A DNA stretch of 64,000 nucleotides from Quercus robur (lineage: Eukaryota > Streptophyta > Magnoliopsida > Fagales > Fagaceae), in contig NC_065544.1 of NCBI RefSeq assembly GCF_932294415.1, positions 16,653,351 through 16,717,350 of the forward strand. The letters are read 5' to 3'. Shown piece after piece: positions 22,795 to 33,258 of this stretch. The notes beneath the pieces are model-generated. The model searched no databases, had not been told where the DNA came from, and was given only the letters and a program-made list of their open reading frames with translations. Numbering within the stretch: the stretch's first letter is position 1; each line of letters starts with the position of its first letter. A program made the translations under genes and the position numbers.

Positions 22795-23190
22795 AATTTA
22801 TGCAAATAGAACTTACCAGCTTCAACTCTCATTGGTATTCCAGAATTTTTCTGTGGTGACATTTCTCAACATTGTAACTAAAAATCCCTGCTTCACAGCA
22901 GAGGTGGAATCTACAAATATTACAATCTCTCCATAGTCAATGAGATCTTCAAAAGACAATTCAGTTCTGTAACTTACTACTATTGTTAGGACACACATGC
23001 TAAGTATAGCATCAAAAGGTCGCCCAAAACAGGCGTGGAACAGTCAGGATTAAAGCAGAACTTTGATGAGTGCAAACCTTGTGAATCTAAACTCTGATAG
23101 TTAATGTGTACTGGTGCTCCATGTTTCATTATGACATTTTCTTAATTTTCAGGTACTTGAAAATACAAACCACGGACTTATCCAACCTAC
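22795..23190 (-). pseudogene. GT47 (exostosin-type) exon 2, nearly full-length decayed copy X
   Basis: The minus strand aligns with almost all of exon 2 of the ARAD1-like gene. Matches include TTTCAAGTACCTGAAAATTA, GTCATAATGAAACATGGAGC, AAGTTCTGCTTTAATCCTG, and a reading ELSFEDLIDYGEIVIFVDST followed by GFLVTMLRNVTTEK. An extra base then breaks the EYQREL segment, and a TGA replaces its arginine codon. Earlier stops interrupt the SLCVPVII part. A GTAAGT donor is still present at the exon end, but no GT47 exon 3 follows on this side. Confidence 0.8.
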
Positions 23191-23606
23191 AAATGCAGAA
23201 TCAGCTAGTGAGGCCACCAAAGTATAAATCTCGGTCAAGACAATATTGCTTTGCAACCAAACATCTTTTGTCAAGAAACTTCTGCAACTCTGATGGCTTA
23301 TAAAATCTCTTGGCTGCAAAAGACCATTAACTATAGCTAAAAATTGCTCTATATTTTAGTGGAATGAAGGAATTTCAATTTTGTAAGCAAAAAAACATAT
23401 TATAGACAGTTAGATTACTAATAGAAATGGGCAGTCTCAATATGAAAACAAATAACAAAGTCAAACATGAAGAGCCCATATGTAAATTTTGGAACATAAA
23501 TGGTCAAAATAAATACAATCCAAAACTTTTAAGAGGCAAAATTATACTTTAGTCAATAAATCTTGAGTGTATCCAAGACATGATTCCCATGGCCTTGTTG
23601 AGACAG
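23191..23606. other. Intergenic, 3' of MYC_N copy C
   Basis: No gene is supported. Near 23567-23600 there is another degraded copy of the family's GTATCCAAGACATG terminal motif. Confidence 0.55.
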
Positions 23607-24740
23607 TCAATTAGTTCTGTTGAGCCGAATTCCATGGCACTGTGTGCTAAGCGTATCTAAGACATGGTCTGGATTCCAGCTTATATTTCTCACACAATCT
23701 AGTCGTTCTAATACCAGCTCGGCAATCTCTGCATCTGCATGGTTTTCGATAGGAAATAAATCTGACTGAGTGCAGGCCTGATTTACTTCCTTGACGCAGC
23801 GCAGCGCACGTATCCAAGACATGACTCTTATGGTATTGGTGAGGTCCACATTTTGTGCGTGTCGCTGTGGGAACACACGACCTTTTTTCCTGTTGAACTG
23901 GTGAATTACCTTTGTTGAGCCGAATTCCATGACACCATGCGCTACGCGTATCCAAGACATGGTCTGGAGTCCAGCCTTCCGGCCCTGTTGAGCCCGGTAA
24001 TGCCTCGACTTTAGCAGGGTGTCGCCAACAAGCCAAAGGGGCTTTGAACTCGAAGTGCTGAAAAGTTTATGTATGATGCTGCCTGGCCATGATCTCCTGA
24101 GCTGGAAGAACGAGACAGCCTTGTCTTTAAACTTTTGATCATCCTCGTCCACATTGTAGAACCCTTTTGCAGCACTGAAAGTGCGCGACCAAGGAGAGGA
24201 TGGCCAGTCTAACTCCCAGTAGATAGCGTAGGTCCACCTCTCGCGGCAGGCCTTCTTGAACACTGCTTCAACCTCTTGTGGGAATTTCCTCTCGTCCTCT
24301 TTGTCAGAGATGTGAAATTTAATTGGTTGCCAGCGAGGTATATTAGGCTCATCATGCCTCAACTTGCTTTTGTTTGATGTATTCTGATCATGGTGATACC
24401 GGGTTGATTCATTTGGAGGCGAATAGGAATAGTTTGGCCGGAAGATTGAGGGTATGGAATGAGCTAATTCGTGAAATGGTCTTTCACTAGTTAATGAATT
24501 TGGCTGAGACTGTGTGGGTGGAAAAATTGATGGTATGGAATAAGGAGAGTAGTGTTTGGTTTGAGAAGATACAGAACTTGACAGAGAGTTGTATGGTGGA
24601 AAGAAGAATGATATGGAAGGAGAGAAGTTTAAAGGCGTTTGATTAGATAATGAAATATCACTACCAGACTCAGACTTGGCTGCTGGAAAGAGCGAAGAGA
24701 TGGAATTCGGATCAGAAGAACGCGGTGCAATGGATGCCAT
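23607..24740 (-). CDS. MYC_N-domain protein without bHLH, copy C, extended C-terminus
   Basis: A single open frame of 377 codons from ATG 24740 (MASIAPRSS), the start shared with copies A and B. The N-terminal third repeats the Ser-rich module ending in F-P-P (SISSLFPA, SISFFFPP, SIPSIFPP, SIPSIFRP). The MYC_N domain follows: RERWTYAIYWELDWP, FFQLRRSWPG, KPLWLVGD, and GLQTMSWIRVAHGVMEFGST. Compared with B, the TFGSVLCQ segment has become SIIHKLF. Where B ends, C continues for about 100 residues built from degraded re-copies of the terminal motif in shifted frames (MSWIRALRC, DHVLDTLSTQCHGIRL). No bHLH is present. Open frame length argues for a real protein, but the added tail looks like recent noise. 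Confidence 0.7.
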   Translation of the reverse strand: MASIAPRSSDPNSISSLFPAAKSESGSDISLSNQTPLNFSPSISFFFPPYNSLSSSVSSQTKHYSPYSIPSIFPPTQSQPNSLTSERPFHELAHSIPSIFRPNYSYSPPNESTRYHHDQNTSNKSKLRHDEPNIPRWQPIKFHISDKEDERKFPQEVEAVFKKACRERWTYAIYWELDWPSSPWSRTFSAAKGFYNVDEDDQKFKDKAVSFFQLRRSWPGSIIHKLFSTSSSKPLWLVGDTLLKSRHYRAQQGRKAGLQTMSWIRVAHGVMEFGSTKVIHQFNRKKGRVFPQRHAQNVDLTNTIRVMSWIRALRCVKEVNQACTQSDLFPIENHADAEIAELVLERLDCVRNISWNPDHVLDTLSTQCHGIRLNRTN

Positions 24741-25160
24741 CAAATAACCCAAAAGGAAATGGAAGATTAATCATTAATCAATGTGACAAAAACTGTGAGG
24801 GAGGGACCATTGGAGGGGTTTCACAACAATGAGGGTAACTTCATAAAAACAAAGAGAGAAGGAATGGACTTCATAGGAAAATTCCTGGCAACTATTGATC
24901 CGCGGTTTCTTCAGGAGATGGAAGACTTTTTTTTTTTTTTTTTTTTTTTTACCATTTAAAAACAATAGACCGTTACCGCTAGCGGAAAAACTCTTGTTTG
25001 ACTGAGTCACTAACTTCTAGAAACAAATCCTCAAAGCGTTTCTCAAAAAACACTTTGTAGATGAGTCTATCGACTTTTGACATTTTCTATCTCAGTTTCT
25101 CTTAAACTAAGATGTGATGTGGAAATCTTGTCATTTTATTTCACTACAATTCAAAAATTT
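24741..25160 (-). promoter_or_regulatory. 5' flank of MYC_N copy C, shared with B and D
   Basis: Blocks in this stretch (GATTAATCATTAATCAATGTGAC, GGGAGGGACC, AACTTCATAAAAACAAA, ACACTTTGTAGATGAGT) recur in the same order upstream of copy B and in relic D, so the promoter and leader were copied with the gene. A poly(T) run on the plus strand (24926-24950) interrupts it. Confidence 0.6.
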
Positions 25161-25808
25161 TATCAATTGGCCTTCTTCCAATTTAGAGCCTAAGACCATT
25201 ACGTAAATGATAAATCCTAATTTCAGGAGGCAAAGCAGATGTGACTCTTAGTGGAGAATGCAAATTCATTCAAAATAATAGTAATTAAAAACACACACAC
25301 ACAAAGAGGGATATATATGATAAAGACCTTATAAATCATAGGTAAGACTGAATTTTATTTTATTTTTAAACATTGAACACTAAAGGATTATGACGGCTCA
25401 AATAAAAGAATCAACATAAACGTGATCCTTGTAATCTCTATCATGTACATTTCAAGTACATACAACCAAGTTTCCAGATGCTAAATTTGTTTGTGTCAAG
25501 ATAGAAAAGAAGATACAAAGTGGGGAGAGGGAAAGAGCGAGTGTGTGTGTGGGGGAGAAGGGGGGAAAATAAGTGAGGTATCCAAAGAAAGAAAAGTGTA
25601 AGGAAACCCAAAATTCAAAAACCCCGTAAATGGAAGGGATTCCATATTCACATCTACCTTCAGTTCTGGTGAAAAAAGTTATTTTATACAGTTAAAATTT
25701 CTTGATCTTCTCCTTGCTGAAGAAAAGCCATGCACTTGCTCTCAATATGCAAAAGACTTTGATTCTTTAGGCAGGCATAAAGTTCCAGAATCATTGTCGA
25801 AGGCAGCA
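25161..25808. other. Intergenic; 3' flank of the broken GT47 gene
   Basis: No further gene. It includes (AC)n near 25291-25302 and a GT/GA-rich stretch at 25535-25570. The part nearest 25808 is probably the old 3' UTR of the GT47 gene. Confidence 0.5.
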
Positions 25809-27866
25809 TCATCGGGTGGTAGCAATGCCACTTTGATTTGAACAGTGACATGCAGAGCAATCTGGCTCAGTCACATGCATTGTGGCAAGCCTTCTGTCAC
25901 AACTGATCATCAGTTTAATCAAGGGGAGCTTCTGTGATACTTGGCGCCAGACTTCATTCACTGTCCCATTTGGATCTTTGTACTCAAAGTTTCGCTTCAC
26001 CTGAATTACAAGAACTAAATTGAGAATAATTAACCTTAGGAAGCTGGTGTTACTAGCACACTTTGATCTCTGATTCTCTACATATTAGGTTCTATGTCAT
26101 GACAAATTATTAAAAGAAGATTTATGGAAAATTTCAATGCATAAAGAATATGCAGCTGCCATGTCACCATCATTATTGTGATTTGTGAACATTATCATCA
26201 GGTGACTAGTATCACAAAAATCTTCATGTCCTCCACAAGTCAGATGCTAAGCAGAATCAAATGTTTCCAAAATGTCCTCTCACTCATCGTATCAGCAGAA
26301 AAATACTACCAATTTGGTTCATCTAAGGTGATGCACTCATGCAAGTCCAACTGAATCAGTCAAAAGTAAAATATATTTTTGTTAAGCATTGGATCCCGGA
26401 GCTGTAATGGAAGCTATCTCTTTCAAAAGTCTAATAACTCAATGGAAGGAAAAGAACACATCAAGGCAAACAATTGAATTCCATAGCTGAGGAAGGCTGT
26501 ATACTGACTATCCAACACTGCTCTTGCTTGCCAAAGTTTGGAGAATGGTCCTATTCTAGCTCCAACAACTACAAAAAGCGTCTAGTTTGGCCTAATTTCC
26601 TTCAGTATTTCTCACTTTGAGAGATCATTCTTTGTATTCAGATCATTTATGGGGTATTCGGAAAATCACATATTTATTTCAATTCATGATGAACAAAAAT
26701 TCTTATCCCACTGCATTCAGAAGTAGCAAAAAGTTGCTTAACTAGTCTGACTCCCTAAAAAGCTCAACCTCAACAAATACACTTTGATTCATTGTGTATA
26801 TATAATAATAATTAATCTCTAAATGCAGTGAACCAAACTATGTTGGTATGCTTGTCTCAAAAAACATAAAAACTATATTGATATGCTTAACTGAGTCCAA
26901 TAAAAATCATATTAAACAACTAATAAATAATCCAATAGCAACTTTTTTTTTTTTTGGTTAAACTTAAAATCTAAAAGCAACTCAATAATTATAATATTTA
27001 AAAGAAATAAAAACCCAAGAAGAAAAATTGATTTAATTTAAATAATTACCTTTGCGAAACCGATTGCCCATGAAGAACAACAACGTTTTCCGATCCTCAA
27101 CGCCGACATCTCCATTATAGGCACTAATCTTATGCGAGTCAGGCACCACCACATCCTTAACCAACGAGGAATGGCCGGGCCTTACCCGCCCGAGATCCGA
27201 GACCAACAACACGGCATTCTTGACCCGATCCATGACCCGGTTCAACGCATTCGGATTCTGGCAAACCAACACGTGGTCCCTCCTCTTGTTCCTCCTCCAA
27301 TACTCTTGCCCCTCCAGCCACGTCACCAGCTCCTCCTGCGTCTCCGAATCCGAGTACTTCTTGACCTTACCCGACCCGTTCGCAGAATGGGTCCTGCTCA
27401 CAACCCAACTCAAAGAAGAGAAAAACGGCACGTAAAACAAGTCAGCTTCGTTAGGATCCATGACCCGAATGACTGGAGACCCGGTTCGTTCATTTTCGGG
27501 TCGGGTTAAGTCCAGCAACAAGTGCCACTCCAAGGAGTGCTGGTGACTCGGGTACTTGAGTTTTTGGAGCGTTGACTTTGCCACGTCAGCAAAACCATGT
27601 GCTGTCCAGAAATGTTCGACAACGCCGTAGGTGAACTTTGTCGGAAGATCATCGTACATGTAAACTTTGACTCGCATGGAGGAAGAAGAAGAAGAAGAAG
27701 TGTCGGGTGAAATGGGAGGAAGAAGAATATTGGGCCTAATGGGCTTGGTGGGTTTTGAGGAGGCCCATGATTGAATGGTGGTGAAGCAGATATAGATGGA
27801 TAGCACGAAGAAAAGCATGGCTGTGAGTGTCTGGTTCAACAGCCAAGTCCTGCGCCTTTTGTTCAT
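25809..27866 (-). pseudogene. GT47 (ARAD-like) gene with exon 2 missing
   Basis: Exon 1 (27866-27050) is open from ATG for 272 codons: a short basic N-terminus, one membrane anchor ([16 protein letters not shown]), then GT47 blocks [63 protein letters not shown] and [12 protein letters not shown]. Exon 3 (26000-25809) reads VKRNFEYKDPNGTVNEVWRQ and ends SNQSGIATTR. Exon 2, which holds the conserved C-terminal half of the glycosyltransferase domain, is not found in the 1,049 bp between them. Exon 1 ends one base into a codon (donor GTAATT at 27049) and exon 3 starts on a codon boundary, so a direct splice would shift frame. The intact family member at 40912-46341 shows the expected three exons. 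Confidence 0.8.
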
Positions 27867-27869
27867 CAC

Positions 27870-28554
27870 TAAATAACGGAAGCTAATTAAGCTTAATGAT
27901 CAGTGACAGTTAGTGATTTTTGGAAATACAAAAAACAAAAACAATGCAACGTTCTTTAAGATTCCAATTATACAGAAACAAGTGTGTATTTTTTTTTTAA
28001 CAATATAGATATATATAGTGCATGGAAAGAAGTGATTTTTAAATAAAAAAAAACATATATATTTTACTAATACTTGTATTATTATATAAATATGGTATCG
28101 ACAGCAGGTTTATATGTAGAGCCATCTCTATTGACTCATAAGAGTTAAGAGAGAGATTTGTGGTTGTGAAGTTGTGACCTACAAGGCTACAACTTGTGAG
28201 GGCGGTGTCGGTAGTGAACATGGAGACAATGTGCGCAGAGAGGAAGATAGAGACGTGTGTGTCGAGGAGGGTATTGAGTTATTTGAGGAGGGTTTATCTT
28301 TCACTTTCACCCGATGAAGAAAAAGAAATATGAGGTTTTACGTGGTTTCTTGTTACTATAATAGAGGGGTATGATAAGAGAAGAGAAAGTGACAGAATTT
28401 TATGGTTTAAATTATAGAAAAGAAAAAAAATCAAAGATGATATAAGAGAAAGTGACTTTTTTTATGTATATAAATGGTATGGAGTAAGGACTACCGTTTA
28501 TTGGAAAGATAATGTTTACAAAATTACAAGTGTCATTAATAATTATTAAGAAAG

Positions 28555-28585
<31 letters not shown>

Positions 28586-29429
28586 TAATTCTAACATTAA
28601 TTTCTATATCTTTAATATTCATTAATCGCATTTATTACTACATCAATATTTTAGCATCTTTTAGATTTTGTCTTCTAAGCCCCCCTTATGAGAATTACAC
28701 TTTGTCTCTCCTCCCCTTTCTCAACCCCTTTCCCCCAATTTAAGACTTACCAATCGCTCTTATGTGTGGAGAAGTTTACTTATGACTAAAGAAATTATAT
28801 AGGAAAGTTCAAGGTGGCAGGTTGGTAATGGGAGACACATTGAGGTGGCATCGCATAAATGGTTACCTCATGCTCTAGGGGCAACACCACCTTAAGGTCA
28901 AGGTGGTCTTGGGACCACCCTAACTTGAAAAAAAAAATATATATATATATATATAATAATTTAAAATTTTTTATTTGTCTACCCTTCAAAAAAAAATATA
29001 TGGGAACACCCTCAGTTTTTTTTATGCCAATAAAATTAAATTTTGTTCTATAATTTGTTCTACATTCAATAGATGAATGATTGCTTTGTTGTGTACATTG
29101 AAAGTGATGTAGCTTATAACATTGATAAATGATAATGAAACTATCGTGCAATAATTTCAAAATATGAAAACTCGTAGAAGGCAATTGTAAACTTTATGTA
29201 TTTGCGTATTTTTTTATTGTTGTTGTCGCCAATATATGAATTTCTCTTTTTATTAGATTGTATAATTCATGCTTCTTATGGAACCCTGAGAAAGATTCCT
29301 CAAGCCGCCACTGGAGACCTCATTGATCCGAGGACACCAGGCAATGGGATCGTGGGAAAATATAGGCACTATTTGCTCCATCAATGTGAAAAGAAATATT
29401 GGTTATACCTTTGAATACTCTGACCTCCA
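27870..29429. other. Intergenic, AT-rich
   Basis: No gene is supported. An A-run of about 27 bases lies at 28556-28583. Near 28895-28917 is a short palindrome around GGTGGTCTTGGGACCACC, probably from a decayed repeat. Confidence 0.55.
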
Positions 29430-29870
29430 AGGATGAGTTGGTATGGAAGGAAAATGATGCCCTGATTTTTACAGTCAAGACAACTTATACAGTCGCCCTT
29501 GGTCTTAAAATCAAACTCATGCTGAGCATTCACAGGCTGGACTTGATGACAGATTATTGAGGAAGGTGTAGAAACTAAATGTGCCTCCAAAAATCTGGAC
29601 TCTGCTGTGGAGGGCCTGCTCAAATATTTTGCCCACAGGAGTTAATTTGCAGCGACGCAAGGTGCAAGTCGACCCAAGGTGTGAACTTTGTTGTCAACAC
29701 CCCGAGACCTCATGTCATGTGTTATGGGAGTGCCCTTTCGCGAGGAATGTTTGGTCCAGGGCTAGTCAGCAGATCCAGAAATACTCAAATGGCGCATCAT
29801 ATTTTTTTGGACTATTTCGGAGTATAGTACACAAATTGAGCCATCAGGAACTCGAGACCTAGGTTGTTGT
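29430..29870 (+). pseudogene. LINE fragment, zf-RVT region
   Basis: The reading DELVWKENDALIFTVKTTYT, then (after stops) PPKIWTLLWRACSNILPTGV, C-x2-C and HVLWECPFARNVWS, is the zinc-binding segment at the C-terminus of plant L1-type ORF2 proteins. Reverse transcriptase and endonuclease are absent. A run of about 43 T (30018-30060) lies 150 bp beyond. It is a different, more decayed copy than the LINE at 33212-39407. Confidence 0.75.
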
Positions 29871-30015
29871 CATATGGGCTATTTGGAATGCATGAAACAA
29901 ATTCTATTTCTAAAAATCTCAACTACAGCCTAGGATCATCTTTGATGGAGCTACCGGTCTCTTGATTGAGTACCAGCGTCCCACAGCAGTGTAGACAACT
30001 TCTTAAGGCACATCT

Positions 30016-30017
<2 letters not shown>

Positions 30018-30060
<43 letters not shown>
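30018..30060. repeat. Poly(T) tract, about 43 bases
   Basis: An uninterrupted T run. It may be the tail of a minus-strand retroposed sequence, but no matching body was recognised. Confidence 0.9.
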
Positions 30061-30061
<1 letters not shown>

Positions 30062-30459
30062 TTTGTTTCTACTAGTTACTTCTTGTGTAAGTTGGCATCA
30101 TGTTTTCCAAAGCCTTTTTACTCAGGATCCACTTTGGTGTACTTTGTTTTCTTCCAGCTTGTAATAACTCTTTCAACATCTTAATATATATTCTATCTTC
30201 GTTCTAAAAAAAAAAAAAAAGACTTACTAATCGCCATTCCCACATTATGGTCTACCACTACTAGATTTGATGATCTCTCTCTCTCTCTCTCTCTCTCTCT
30301 TGCAAACACATTTAGGTTGGCCGCCACTAAAGGTGGGGTTTTATTGTTGGTTGTCGTCATGGGTGTAGTGGCTTAGACCTTAGATGAAACAGCCATCAAG
30401 TTGACAAAATCATCTTAGTGAGGTACGATTGTGACCACACTAGCTGATGAACAACCTAA

Positions 30460-30575
30460 GTTAGCTCAACTGGGGTTCAATCCTCGCTTACACCAAAAAC
30501 TTATTGATATCTTGATCTGATGATAATGAGTTATCACTAAAAGCTGACGCCATAGGTTGAAACTCTCTCAAAAAA
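30460..30575 (+). mobile_element. tRNA-derived SINE (116 bp) with target duplication
   Basis: The unit is flanked by ACAACCTAA at 30451-30459 and 30576-30584. It begins GTTAGCTCAACTGG (A-box-like), follows closely with GGTTCAATCC (B box), and ends GACGCCATAGGTTGAAACTC-TCTC plus an A tail. The A and B boxes are closer than normal, so an internal deletion shortened the tRNA-like head. Confidence 0.8.
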
Positions 30576-30589
30576 ACAACCTAAATTGA

Positions 30590-32083
30590 AGGAATTTTCT
30601 CCAACCCATTATATTTTGTAAAGTCACTCATGTTTATATGATCACACAATCAATAAATCATTTAAACAAGTAAACAAATTAATTAGTTCATGTAATTAAA
30701 AGTACACATGTATGCTCATTTTAGTTACTAGGTAATGGGTTGGTTTTTCTCCAAACTAGTTATTTGTGGATACTCACCAATTTCAAAAAGAATTCATATT
30801 TTCATTATGTGGCATTTTAATTATTAAGCCATCTAAAGGACTCATCATTTTACTATCTTATAGGTGATTTGACTAAAAGTACAAATAATAACTCATTTGA
30901 GTCATTTTGTAGTGAGTTAGAGAAAAAATTTCTCCAATTTAATACAATTTCTAGTATGTAATATTTGTAAATATGATGTATAGGAAATCTAAATTCCTAA
31001 GAATGTAATAATGTCATTTTTTGTCCTAAAACAATATTGCATAATATAAACTTATATTATTATTTGTATATATTAAATTACCCTTTTTATTGTCAAAAGA
31101 AATTAAATAAGGGGATAAAGTAACAATAATATCACACAAATTCAAATCATAAACTATATAATAAAAGTTGGATTTTATATATTATGACTGAGCAAAGTGA
31201 GTGTCATATAATTTATTTTGTATTTTTTTCTTATCATTATGTCATCTAGACTGTTATTTTGTTCCTTTTTTTTTTTTAACATAGTTAAAATAACCAAAAA
31301 AAAAAAAAAAACTAGTTAAAATAACATTGTTTACTATAAGTGAAATTCTATTATCAAACTTATAATAAATTTTAAATACTACTCTATATAAAACTCAGTT
31401 ACCAAAATTTTCAATAATATATATATATATAAAAGAAGTTTCATTATATATTTATTATTCCTATTTAATTTATTAATACTTTTATTTTGATAAAACTTCA
31501 ATCTTACATGATTTGTTTTTTAATTAAACTTCCATGTTATACCCAACCTGTTCGAGGCCTAACTAACCACCCAAATGTGAGATGCAAACGGGTTTGTCTA
31601 ATTCATCGATTAGCAACTTGTGGGAGAGTTCTCCTCTAAAAGGATGGTGGAATAGCAATTTTTGTTTTTGATGGGAGGTGGACTAGCAATTTGACCCTTA
31701 ACACAGGCCCAATCATCATGTAGGCATATCTACACATAAGTTTTTCAAAGTCTACATTTTTTCACATCTTAATTATATTATAAATTTTTAATATGGCATT
31801 TGTCTATAAAATTGAACACTTTGACCTTTTATACGCATCTTTCTTATATTGTGATGTAAGCTTTTGAAACTTCACATTTTCCACATCAACATTATGACAC
31901 ATATTAATTTTGTTTTTGTTACATATCAATTAAAAATTAATTATAACTCACTGTTTTAATAGAATAAAAGCAACCCAACACAAAATAAACACTAACAAAG
32001 TTATATTTGGTCATTTCAAAACAAATATTATTTAAATTAAGTGGCATATTTTCTTTAAATCCTTCAATTTGATATTACTTTTT
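30590..32083. other. Intergenic, AT-rich
   Basis: No gene or recognisable element. It has A/T runs near 31268-31310 and a short (TA)n near 31420-31431. Confidence 0.6.
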
Positions 32084-32088
32084 GATAT

Positions 32089-32874
32089 TGTGGGGGCCGT
32101 TCGATCAATAGGCCCATTAAGTTCAGGATTGTAGGGCCTGTGGCCCATCCGAGGATGCATATCCATCCGAGGAGGCCAAGTCAGGTCATAAGGTAATTAC
32201 TGAAGGGGGTGGTAGTCAATATCACGAGGGTAAAGTTTTGTATCCGTCCGAGGACGCCATACTCCTCGGCAGTATGCTTCCGAGGACGATCAGGACGCGG
32301 TCTTGTTGTAGCCAAACCTCAGAACTAAGTCACCACTAAAGATCGAATAACCGACCAAGGATGAAAGAGATAAGGCAAACAAATATCTATAACTACAGCT
32401 GCCTCTGCATTAATGACCTCTCAACCAACTCTCTGGCCGCATTAATATAGAGGTGATATCTGAACAGTAAGGAAGCAGCCTTACAGCTGCCCATGGGAAG
32501 TTCCAGGAGGTGCTAGATGGGACAGAAAGAAATCCTCCGAACCCAACCTACACGTGTGCAGTGAGGATGGAACACAAAGAGGGGTATATAAACTGAAAGA
32601 AGAACGCGCCAAAAGGGATCGGGATAGAAAAGGAAAAGGGGGAAAACACAGAAAAAAGAAGAAGAACAAAAAGAGAGAAAAAGAACTGTATCGATTACCA
32701 CGGAAAACGATCGTTGTGCCAACCCTGGACTTTCAATATACGTGAGAGTGAGTCTTTTTATTATAAAAAAGTTAACCTAGCTCTTTACACCCACGCTCTA
32801 CAAATCATATTGTTTGGGCATTTTTACGTGCGAACTCAACCCTATTACGGGTCGTTACAAATCGTGTCCTTACA
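32089..32874 (+). mobile_element. Solo LTR (786 bp)
   Basis: It starts TGTGGGGGCC, ends CCTTACA, and is flanked by a perfect 5-bp target duplication GATAT (32084-32088 and 32875-32879). A TATATAAA box at about 32584 on the plus strand marks the promoter. No internal retroelement sequence or second LTR is present, so the rest was removed by LTR-LTR recombination. It is unlike the LTRs at 25-503 and 51585-52489. Confidence 0.9.
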
Positions 32875-33258
32875 GATATATTTAAATATATAATTTATAA
32901 ATATTCTTTGGTAAACTTTTTCATGCACCACATAAATATCAATTAGTTCTGATTCCAAAAATATTAAAAGAATTACTCCAACCAAAACCATACATTATAT
33001 ATTAGGCTAAAAGGAAAAAGAAAAATATTAACTTTATGACACAAGATCTCACTATAAATAACTATATCAAAAAAAAAAAAATTCAAATTTATATATAACA
33101 TGCTTTAACATTTCTTTCATCATATATTTCTATTTTTTTAAGTGTACAAAATTTTTCTCTAATTCAATTATAGAAAAGTACTTTTAACTCATGAGTCATG
33201 ACATGAAGACTAACAAGCGTTGACATTTGCATATATATCCACAAAGTTTCGGTCTACC

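Larger units (their letters stand above)
21485..23190 (-). repeat. Segmental duplication, copy X (paralog of 18478-19640)
   Basis: Same-strand paralog of the block 3 kb to the left. It is longer because two elements inserted after the duplication (a SINE at 22065-22235 and a MITE at 22289-22755) and because its GT47 exon is nearly complete. The non-exon part is probably the old intron downstream of exon 2. Confidence 0.85.

Noticed and set aside
26001-27049. Hidden GT47 exon 2 within the intron of the broken gene
   Set aside because: I looked on the minus strand for the conserved [16 protein letters not shown] and [10 protein letters not shown] codons and found no match.
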